13,780 bases of DNA, from assembly GCA_964480565.1 (NCBI GenBank), contig CAYZSU010000059.1, positions 1 through 13,780 on the forward strand. Reading direction: 5' to 3'. The notes under the pieces were generated by a model that worked only from the letters and a program-made list of their open reading frames with translations, was not told where the DNA came from and did not search any database. The translations under genes were made by a program, and so were the position numbers. Every line of letters starts with the position of its first letter. The stretch's first letter is position 1. This DNA is from CAYZSU01 sp964480565 (lineage in GTDB: Bacteria; UBA10199; 2-02-FULL-44-16; JAAZCA01). This document shows positions 6,756 through 13,272 of the stretch, in pieces.

Positions 6756-8477
6756 TCACATCCAATAATTACTACTTTTAAACTGCCTGATGTCGTTCAC
6801 ATATGTTTCATCTGCGCTATCCTGCTCATCATCAACCTGGTCATCCTGATTTAATGACAAAATTTTATCCGCATGTCCCAGTATACTGTTATCATGACTG
6901 ACCATAATAATGGTGCGCCCCTGCCGTTTTAATTCCTCAATTACGCTGATAACTTTATTTGAATTTTCCATATCCAATGAGCTTGTTGCTTCATCAAATA
7001 TGCACACCTTAGATGACTTTAATAGCATCCTAATAATTGATAGCCGCTGCATTTCTCCACCGGACAGTATCGGATTTTCTTTTTGATAATTCTTTGAATC
7101 CTCTATTAAATGCCCAAGATTAATATTATGAACATATTCGATTAATTTTTTATAAGAATGCCCTGCATTGGACATGAGAATATTTTTTTCAATACTATCA
7201 CGCAGCATATAATGTTCTTGTGTTACATAGCCGACGTTTTTTCGTATTTCCTGTAATGAATAATCCCTCAAGTTGCGACCACCAATTCGTATCAATCCTG
7301 CATAATCTTGATGTATACCTAAAAGAAGATTAACCAATGTGGTTTTTCCACTTCCACTTTTTCCGCGAATGATGAGAAATTCACCACTGTTCAGAGAAAA
7401 ATTAACATCCTTTAATACGTATTTGTCACTATTATATGTGAATGATACATTTAAAAATTCGACTTTTCCATCCTGTATTTGGGAAGATACTTTTTCATGC
7501 ACATTACGACAGGAACTGCTCTTCCATAGCGAGTTCTCATCTTTATTACACAGTATTTCCGATACGCGCTCAAAGTCTGCCTGATACATTTTTTGAGTAA
7601 CTTGAAATTTAGCTAATTTACTAAGCGGGTTTTGCAATCGATTCGCGAATGCACGCAATGCGAAAAGTGTTCCTACAGTAATCATATCCTTAAAAATGAA
7701 ATAGGCGCCAAGTGCAATCAATACAAAGCTTGCATTGGATGAAATCAAATCATCGAAAAGATCGATCTTAATTTTTTTATCATTTAACTTCAGATATGAT
7801 TGCCTTTCCATGTCCAGCACATCAACATAATCCTTACAATTCTTCTCCTCATATTGATAATATTTTATCAACTTAATATTACTTATCCGGTCGCAAACAA
7901 AACTATATGTCCGATCAATATTTTGTTTATAGCATTTTTTAAGTTCTTTAAGGGATTTTGAATAATATTGATTAATTATAGCTTCACCAACTGAAAATAA
8001 CAGATATGCCAATGTGAGTTGATAGCTTAAGTAGAACATGGATACTAATAGCCCAGTTAATTTCAAAATAGACAATCCGATATTAAAAATCATATATTCC
8101 ACATAATCAGAAACAATATCAATATCATCCAGCCTGTTTTTTATTTCCCCTACGCCCTTATTCCTAAAAAAAACCAAGGGTAGTTGTTGCATCTTATCGA
8201 ATATGTTTTGCTTCAAGGACTTTCTTATTTTACTGGACTCTGCTGCAATATATTTTGACTCATAATAGCTCATTATAGAATCCAATTGTATTAATAAAAA
8301 TCCAATCCCTATATATAGGATTAAGCTATCCGCGTTTTTTAACACGACTAAATCAACAATCTTTTTGATCAATAATGGATTACATATATATACAATTTCA
8401 AAGAGAATCGTAAAAAAGATCATCATGAAATAATATGATCGATAATCCTTAAATTGTTTTAATATTATCTTTTTCAT
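6756..8477 (-). CDS. ABC exporter, membrane domain fused to ATPase, no C39 peptidase
   Basis: This is a half-transporter of 573 residues. The N-terminal about 310 residues carry the ABC type 1 membrane fold with several hydrophobic segments. The ATPase has Walker A GKSGSGKTT (372-380), Q-loop YVTQEH, signature LSGGEMQR (471-478), Walker B VCIFDE (491-496) and switch His in VSHD (about 528). A highly acidic tail follows. The start is set at ATG 8477. An in-frame ATG at 8528 would add 17 residues but has no binding site and lies inside a strong stem-loop, while ATG 8477 has a weak GAG nearby. There is no N-terminal peptidase C39 domain, unlike exporters that cut GG leaders themselves, so cleavage must come from a neighbour. 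The likely cargo is the modified Cys-rich peptide. Confidence 0.9.
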   Translation of the reverse strand: MKKIILKQFKDYRSYYFMMIFFTILFEIVYICNPLLIKKIVDLVVLKNADSLILYIGIGFLLIQLDSIMSYYESKYIAAESSKIRKSLKQNIFDKMQQLPLVFFRNKGVGEIKNRLDDIDIVSDYVEYMIFNIGLSILKLTGLLVSMFYLSYQLTLAYLLFSVGEAIINQYYSKSLKELKKCYKQNIDRTYSFVCDRISNIKLIKYYQYEEKNCKDYVDVLDMERQSYLKLNDKKIKIDLFDDLISSNASFVLIALGAYFIFKDMITVGTLFALRAFANRLQNPLSKLAKFQVTQKMYQADFERVSEILCNKDENSLWKSSSCRNVHEKVSSQIQDGKVEFLNVSFTYNSDKYVLKDVNFSLNSGEFLIIRGKSGSGKTTLVNLLLGIHQDYAGLIRIGGRNLRDYSLQEIRKNVGYVTQEHYMLRDSIEKNILMSNAGHSYKKLIEYVHNINLGHLIEDSKNYQKENPILSGGEMQRLSIIRMLLKSSKVCIFDEATSSLDMENSNKVISVIEELKRQGRTIIMVSHDNSILGHADKILSLNQDDQVDDEQDSADETYVNDIRQFKSSNYWM

Positions 8478-8495
8478 AATTATATTCTCTAAATT

Positions 8496-8532
8496 CTTTA
8501 TGGGGGGGGGAGAAATACTCCCTCCCATAAAG
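8496..8532 (-). promoter_or_regulatory. Stem-loop between peptide gene and exporter gene
   Basis: CTTTATGGG is followed by further G's on the plus strand (8496-8508) and faces CCCTCCCATAAAG (8520-8532). This gives a 13-pair stem (one A-C mismatch on the transcribed strand) around an 11-base loop. No U-run follows, so a simple intrinsic terminator is unlikely. It could instead protect the peptide mRNA end, attenuate transcription or keep exporter synthesis low. It also covers the alternative upstream start codon of the exporter. Confidence 0.55.
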
Positions 8533-8689
8533 GAATGTTATTGCTTACAACTTGACACTTCATCATTTGAAGCAACTTCTATTTTTGGTAATAGGTAGAT
8601 ATATTGCATTTATCACATAAACAACTTTACCTAGCTGTGACTGTTTTTCTCGTCAAACTGCTGAGTAGCAATTGAATCTTTTCACTAGT

Positions 8690-8974
8690 TTATTTTTTTT
8701 TATCGCATCCGCATGGCGTTGGAATACAGTCATCACAAGAGCATGTAGGTACAGTTCTATCACATCTGCAAAAACTCGTACTAAAACACTTACAAGGCTT
8801 AACATCGCAACTACATGGTGAGCAATCATTACAATTACACCCGCCCCTGGCGACAACGTCATTGCCTGCCAAGCCATCGAGAAGATATTGAATCTTTTCA
8901 TTGAGAAGTCCTTTTTGACTATCACCTAAACCATTATAAAACTTTTCTGATACTTTAAATGTTAATTCTTTCAT
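8690..8974 (-). CDS. Cysteine-rich RiPP precursor peptide with six CxC units
   Basis: This 94-residue peptide has two parts. The leader, residues 1-45, is Cys-free and amphipathic (KELTFKVSEKFYNGL, then a helix to LLDGLAGND) and ends VARGG. The core, residues 46-94, has 14 Cys and 6 Asp. CxC pairs start at 46, 54, 61, 69, 78 and 88; Asp follows directly at 57, 72, 81 and 91 and an Asn at 49. Pro precedes several pairs (53, 60, 87), giving a loose P-C-x-C-D repeat. The tail is KKK. The ATG has a strong AAGGAG site eight bases upstream. It lies between the two SPASM enzyme genes plus orphan protein and the exporter, the expected position for their substrate. Cys-to-Asp/Glu or Cys-to-alpha-carbon thioethers are plausible by analogy with QhpC and ranthipeptides, but the actual modification is unknown. 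A metallothionein-like metal-binding peptide is the alternative. Confidence 0.85.
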   Translation of the reverse strand: MKELTFKVSEKFYNGLGDSQKGLLNEKIQYLLDGLAGNDVVARGGCNCNDCSPCSCDVKPCKCFSTSFCRCDRTVPTCSCDDCIPTPCGCDKKK

Positions 8975-9022
8975 TTTTCTCTCTCCTTATCTGTTAATTT
9001 ACAATAACTATACTGACTGAAC

Positions 9023-9034
9023 TTATGTCTCCAT
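9023..9034 (-). promoter_or_regulatory. Three-codon upstream ORF with consensus ribosome binding site
   Basis: In the 74-base gap before the peptide gene, AAGGAGG (9040-9046 on the plus strand, complemented) stands five bases before ATG GAG ACA TAA. This is a better Shine-Dalgarno site than those of most genes in the operon, yet it serves only M-E-T-stop. It may be a translational loading site or leader minigene that influences the peptide mRNA, or a relic. Confidence 0.3.
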
Positions 9035-9048
9035 ACTACCCTCCTTTT

Positions 9049-10011
9049 TTAATTTAAATATTTCATGACGCAATCGCTTGAAATAATTTTAGATTCTATC
9101 AAGTAATTCATACACAGAGCTGCCCGGGCTTCCTTTATGAAAATATATTTATAAAATTGATCGTCATATTCAGATATGGATTTGACCAGAAAATCATTAC
9201 TTAATACGATAAACTCTTTCATTTGTGTAATATCGATAATACTCTTGTGATTATAAATAATGAGATCAGTCATAGATTGTTGTGAACAGATTTTTTCACT
9301 CAGGAGCTTTGCCATGCAATTTTTTATATAGTCTTCAATAGGTCGACTGACTTTTGTTAAGGATAATGGAGGTGTTTTACTGGAATTTACTTCACTTAAG
9401 GAGCAATGAAATCCTTTTGTTATCATTGCCCGAAATAGCGCGTCTAAAACAATAAAATACTTTGCTGATTGGAATTTTGAACAATCAATGTCAGCTTTAT
9501 TCATTTCTTTTCGAACGATAAAATCATTAATAACTGTTTCTATAATTATGGATTGGAAATCACTCATAGAATTAATGCCATTCGGGCACATCATTATTTC
9601 TTTATTCTCACTATCGATATATGGCAATGCACTCTCAAGAGTTAAATATATGGAATAATTATCATAATTTATTAACTTAGAAAAATCGGAATATTTACTC
9701 ATTAAGGACAAATTATTTGTTATTGTTTTCTGAATAGAACGATAATCGCCTTGAACGTTATCCAGCAGTTTAATTATATCACTGATATTGTCGTATATTT
9801 CAATGAAAGCCCTGTACTCTTCTTTCTGTTCAGGGGTAATGCACTTATTACTGATTACTTTACCTGCGATGTACTTAAAATAAGCGACATAACTTATATT
9901 TGATTTTTGAAAACCACTGCTTGAACAGAGTAGGTTCAGCAATTGCACTGAGTTTAATGGTTTATTTTTTATCAAATTTATTATTCGTATGGCATCATCA
10001 ACAATTAGCAT
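9049..10011 (-). CDS. Uncharacterised 320-residue RiPP-cluster protein
   Basis: I do not recognise this protein. It appears soluble and largely alpha-helical, with no signal peptide, membrane segment or metal-binding cluster. Its few Cys are scattered, and Ser, Ile and Lys are common. Its ATG lies inside the end of radical SAM 2 (14-base overlap), with GGAG seven bases before it, so the two are translationally coupled. That coupling and its place just before the precursor gene suggest a partner of the modifying enzymes, for example a leader-binding or scaffold protein. That role is inference only. Confidence 0.8.
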   Translation of the reverse strand: MLIVDDAIRIINLIKNKPLNSVQLLNLLCSSSGFQKSNISYVAYFKYIAGKVISNKCITPEQKEEYRAFIEIYDNISDIIKLLDNVQGDYRSIQKTITNNLSLMSKYSDFSKLINYDNYSIYLTLESALPYIDSENKEIMMCPNGINSMSDFQSIIIETVINDFIVRKEMNKADIDCSKFQSAKYFIVLDALFRAMITKGFHCSLSEVNSSKTPPLSLTKVSRPIEDYIKNCMAKLLSEKICSQQSMTDLIIYNHKSIIDITQMKEFIVLSNDFLVKSISEYDDQFYKYIFIKEARAALCMNYLIESKIISSDCVMKYLN

Positions 10012-11353
10012 CCTTTTTCTCCATTTTTTTTATATAAGTTGATTCCACAAGATTGACCATCGTTTCATCATACTTCCAATCATGGCAAGCCAATCGCCCT
10101 GTTTCGGCTGTAACAGATGGACAACCACCGCCGCATAGCGGCAAGGCTTTGCAATTTTTGCATTCAGAATTATCAATGGGATTTTGCATGGCGTATTTTT
10201 GCAAGTAGCATGCTGTTTGCTTTTTACCATCATTAATAGTTCCAATTTGCCTATCAGGAAAAGAAACATCATGCCAACATCCAAACAATACCCCTGATGG
10301 ATCTATTACATTTCCAGATCTAATCGCTTCTGTTCTGCAAAATGAACCGGACTTTAGTGGTCTGGGTAATGTTTGAAACATTACCCTCTTATCAGCTAGC
10401 TCAATTTGTTTTGTAGACATTGTTAATCCAAAATCTGGACGTGTAAATATATCGGAGTTTTCATCACAGTATGCACCACTATACTCAGTTGCGCAGACAA
10501 CAGGCGCAACTGATATGGATACGCCATTTAGAACACCCTCTTTTTCCAAATGGCCGATTAGCAGTTCTAGGTCATCTACATTTGATTTATCAATATTAAC
10601 TCTTAGGTTAACTGCCACACTTGAATATTCTGTAATCTTTTTTATATTTTCGATAATCTTTTTAAATGTTCCTTTTCCACACTTTAGCTGACGCCTTGAA
10701 TTATGAGTTTTTTCAGCACCGTCCAAGGTAATCTGAACATGCTCAATCTTTAAATCTTTTATTTGATTCTCTGTTACCTGATCCAGTAGATATCCATTTG
10801 ATACCATGGAGGAGCTATAACTCATTTCATTCCAATCACAGAATTGATTTAATTCATCTGTGAGATATTCGATCATGCTTATATTTAGTAGTGGTTCGCC
10901 ACCATACCAACAGACACTCAAGTGTTTGCTATTTCCAGACTGCGAACTGATATCGTTCGCAATATATTTAATTACAGCATTGGCTGTATCCACATCCATA
11001 TATTTGATATTTTTCGGATTCTCATAACAATATACGCAGCTAAAATTACAGCCCGTTGTTGGAAGTATTGTAAAACTCGTATCTGAATTATATGAATACC
11101 TGCTTTGCATCTTCCTATAGCTAAATTCACTGTATTCATTCCTTGTGCTCTCTATAATGCAGCCCATTTTTTCCAGTTTATCACGCATATCAGATGTCAA
11201 CTCATTGAAATCGTTTGAGTTCAATGCTGTTCTAATATGAAAAAATTGATTATTATCATCGATATACAGATATTTTCCTGTAAAACTATTGTAGATAAAA
11301 TACCCATCCAATATCTTCGCCTTCCCCAATATGTTATATTTAGATTGTTTCAT
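9998..11353 (-). CDS. Radical SAM/SPASM peptide maturase 2
   Basis: In this 451-residue enzyme, residues about 1-90 are an N-terminal extension of the kind seen in peptide maturases (possible leader-binding region, not verified). The radical SAM barrel has CNFSCVYC (Cys102, 106, 109) for the SAM-binding 4Fe-4S cluster, GGEPL at 151-155 and SNGYLL. The C-terminal SPASM region carries Cys339, 359, 398, 401, 407, 411 and 423, enough for two auxiliary clusters. The most likely reaction is radical formation of a thioether or C-C crosslink on the Cys-rich peptide; the exact chemistry is not readable from sequence. The gene overlaps radical SAM 1 by four bases (ATGA) and has an AAAGGGG site. Confidence 0.9.
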   Translation of the reverse strand: MKQSKYNILGKAKILDGYFIYNSFTGKYLYIDDNNQFFHIRTALNSNDFNELTSDMRDKLEKMGCIIESTRNEYSEFSYRKMQSRYSYNSDTSFTILPTTGCNFSCVYCYENPKNIKYMDVDTANAVIKYIANDISSQSGNSKHLSVCWYGGEPLLNISMIEYLTDELNQFCDWNEMSYSSSMVSNGYLLDQVTENQIKDLKIEHVQITLDGAEKTHNSRRQLKCGKGTFKKIIENIKKITEYSSVAVNLRVNIDKSNVDDLELLIGHLEKEGVLNGVSISVAPVVCATEYSGAYCDENSDIFTRPDFGLTMSTKQIELADKRVMFQTLPRPLKSGSFCRTEAIRSGNVIDPSGVLFGCWHDVSFPDRQIGTINDGKKQTACYLQKYAMQNPIDNSECKNCKALPLCGGGCPSVTAETGRLACHDWKYDETMVNLVESTYIKKMEKKDANC

Positions 11354-12714
11354 TGTACCCCTTTAATTTCTGACACCAGTTCAGATTGTAATTTAGATAT
11401 GGATTTTGAGAGAATGTGTTTAAAACTTTCATTCTCTGATTCAGTCGTAAGTTCATCAATGTAGCGAGGCTCAAATTCTTTGAAGAAAACATATACCTTT
11501 AATGCTAATCTGACGTACATTCTCTCAAATTCACAAAATATTTGATTCGTATTGTTTGGATTGTTCGGTTGATAATTGTTTTTGCTTGGGCAACCAAAAC
11601 CGCAAAAATATTTTGCCAAGCAATGTCTGCACTCATCCACCTTCCATCTATTTATTTCTCTCCAAGACATTAGCTTTTTATAGTCGATGCCTGATTCTAT
11701 ATTTCCAACAGCAGTATCCGGATGATTGTCAAATCGATGACAAATATAGTAATTTCTGTCTGATGATAGGCATACGCTGGAAATACCTGCCTCACAGATG
11801 GTATAGTCCTTCTTTTTTGTTACTAGCATCTTAAAATAGGCATATAATTTAGGAATGGATAACAGTTTGAAATATTCTTTATCGTCAATACATTGATCCA
11901 AAAAGTTATTTAATTGATGTTCGATATTGTATACATCATCAATGCACCATTTATCCGTGGCATCCAGTTGTACCCCTGGAAATTTATTATACTTTTTTTC
12001 CACAAATAAAATATTATCTAAATAGTAATCGATAAATTTTTTCGTAATCGTTGCTCTAATATGAAATTTAATTCCATACTGATTGAGTAGGTCAATGCCC
12101 TCATTTACCTTATTAAAACTATTCTTGCCATTAATTAAGGCCCTTTGCTTGTTTTGAATAGTGGGCATCCCATCGAAACTAATTGTAACGGAGAATCGAT
12201 AGGAGTGTAGTAACTGACATACACTGTCATTGATCAGCGTCCCATTTGTAACGATTGAGTAATGAAAATCCGTTTTAGTATTTTCCTTCAAATTTTCACA
12301 AAATTCGACGCATTGTTTGATTTTCCTAAATTCAACCAGCGGCTCACCACCAAAAAACGACAGATGAAATGATTTCTGTCCGTCAGAATATAAAACGATA
12401 ATTTTTTTCAGATCATCAATGCCGATGGTTTCTGTTTTTTTAGGGCGATCATACTTACCATAACAATAGATACAGGACATATTGCATTTATTGGTTACTA
12501 TTATTGTAATGGAGTTAATCTTTTCTGATCGGCATTGGCGCTTAAACTCGTAATACTCCTTACTATCAGAAAGCTGATTGGCATCGCCAGCATTGAGTGT
12601 ATGACTCTCATCTGTGGTTGTTTTCTTTTCAAGTTCAATAGTTTCACTATTAAACAGATAACTACGGTCAAAGAATTCTACTAAGCATTCATCGTTTGAT
12701 ATTTTTTTAAACAT
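11350..12714 (-). CDS. Radical SAM/SPASM peptide maturase 1
   Basis: This is the first gene of the operon. ATG 12714 (454 residues) is chosen because a GTG four codons upstream at 12726 has no binding site and abuts a palindrome. The SAM cluster motif is CNMSCIYC (Cys77, 81, 84), followed by FFGGEPL (GGEPL 122-126) and TNGTLI. The SPASM part has Cys307 (in CEAG), Cys325 (in ICHRF) and then 362, 365, 371, 375 and 394, the two-cluster pattern of sactipeptide, ranthipeptide and QhpD-type maturases. It is clearly different in sequence from maturase 2, so the pair are not a recent duplication and may catalyse different steps or act on different residues. The end overlaps maturase 2 by ATGA. Confidence 0.9.
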   Translation of the reverse strand: MFKKISNDECLVEFFDRSYLFNSETIELEKKTTTDESHTLNAGDANQLSDSKEYYEFKRQCRSEKINSITIIVTNKCNMSCIYCYGKYDRPKKTETIGIDDLKKIIVLYSDGQKSFHLSFFGGEPLVEFRKIKQCVEFCENLKENTKTDFHYSIVTNGTLINDSVCQLLHSYRFSVTISFDGMPTIQNKQRALINGKNSFNKVNEGIDLLNQYGIKFHIRATITKKFIDYYLDNILFVEKKYNKFPGVQLDATDKWCIDDVYNIEHQLNNFLDQCIDDKEYFKLLSIPKLYAYFKMLVTKKKDYTICEAGISSVCLSSDRNYYICHRFDNHPDTAVGNIESGIDYKKLMSWREINRWKVDECRHCLAKYFCGFGCPSKNNYQPNNPNNTNQIFCEFERMYVRLALKVYVFFKEFEPRYIDELTTESENESFKHILSKSISKLQSELVSEIKGVQ

Positions 12715-12728
12715 AGTCTCGCTCACAA

Positions 12729-12739
12729 TTAACCGTTAA
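12729..12739. promoter_or_regulatory. Palindrome TTAACCGTTAA before the operon, candidate operator
   Basis: A perfect 5-1-5 inverted repeat lies 15 bases upstream of the chosen ATG of the first operon gene, inside a very AT-rich stretch. It is placed where a repressor could act. I see no convincing -35/-10 pair for the minus strand here, so the operon promoter is not identified. Confidence 0.3.
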
Positions 12740-13155
12740 TATAATTGATTCATTATTTGTATACGATTTACTAAGCAAACCCCATGCCAAGTGTGAAATC
12801 GTGTATTTTCAATAGGTTAAGAAATTGTGTGTATAGAGAAATTCCATGTTTTTGTAATAAAAAATGTGTGGAATGGTGGGAGATTGTTGATATATACGGT
12901 TTTGCAGTGAATTACAAAAAAAATGGAAAAAATTCCATAATTTTGGAAAATAAATTATGGGTGATTTTTGAATGACTGGATTTCCGATCAATATCGTCTC
13001 GGAAATGACAAGGTCCAATTGATTTTCATTTTTCCATATTTTTAGGAGTGTTCAAAAATGCGTGAAAATTACCTAGCTGACCAGATTATATATGAGTATA
13101 CTAAGGCCTAATAGGCTGCGTTGAGATGTGAAGGTGTATTTCAACTTATTCTTTC
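12740..13155. other. Intergenic region with two perfect-arm hairpins
   Basis: No convincing gene is present. Inverted repeats: CCATAATTT (12935-12943) with AAATTATGG (12952-12960), an eight-base loop and T-rich flanks on the minus side that could act as a weak terminator; and ATTTCCGA (12980-12987) with TCGGAAAT (12999-13006), an 11-base loop. A short ORF at 13058-13111 (17 codons) has an AGGAG site eight bases upstream but no recognisable product. Confidence 0.4.
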
Positions 13156-13184
13156 TTGACAGGGTTGGCGGGTAATTCTAAAAT
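13156..13184 (+). promoter_or_regulatory. Sigma-70-type promoter for the plus-strand radical SAM gene
   Basis: TTGACA at 13156-13161, a 17-base spacer and TAAAAT at 13179-13184 match the consensus at 11 of 12 positions. Transcription should begin near 13191, leaving a leader of about 80 bases that contains the second 14-base repeat before the ATG at 13273. Confidence 0.65.
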
Positions 13185-13198
13185 CTTTGATTCAAGGG

Positions 13199-13212
13199 AT
13201 ATTAGGGCGTGT
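13199..13212. repeat. 14-base direct repeat, copy 2
   Basis: This is identical to 595-608 (ATATTAGGGCGTGT), in the same orientation about 12.6 kb away, and is also preceded by TCAAG. It lies in the predicted leader of the plus-strand gene. Confidence 0.5.
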
Positions 13213-13272
13213 CCGTCACTTACTGTGTGCAGCCAGTTGCTATCTCTCTATTCTTTTCAATGAGTAATTTAA

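Noticed and set aside
6756..8528. Exporter start at ATG 8528
   Set aside because: It would add a Gly/Pro-rich 17-residue extension encoded within the stem-loop, without a ribosome binding site. ATG 8477 gives the normal start of an ABC exporter membrane domain.
8653..8925. 90-residue minus-strand ORF overlapping the precursor gene
   Set aside because: It is a different frame of the precursor, has no ribosome binding site, and the overlapping frame has the site, the leader/core structure and the Cys pattern.
8690..8974. Cys-rich peptide as a plain metallothionein
   Set aside because: The CxC density fits metal binding. However, the Cys-free leader ending in GG and the adjacent SPASM maturases, proteases and exporter fit a modified peptide better. 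It is kept as an alternative, not as the call.
12715..12900. Sigma-70 promoter for the operon
   Set aside because: Several weak matches (TTGCTT, TATACA, TATATT) exist, but none has good -35 and -10 boxes at proper spacing.
12784..12975. 63-residue plus-strand ORF with several Cys and aromatic residues, upstream of the operon
   Set aside because: It has no ribosome binding site and no recognisable features, lies in AT-rich intergenic DNA and contains a hairpin arm. The opposite-strand ORF at 12809-13018 is equally unsupported.
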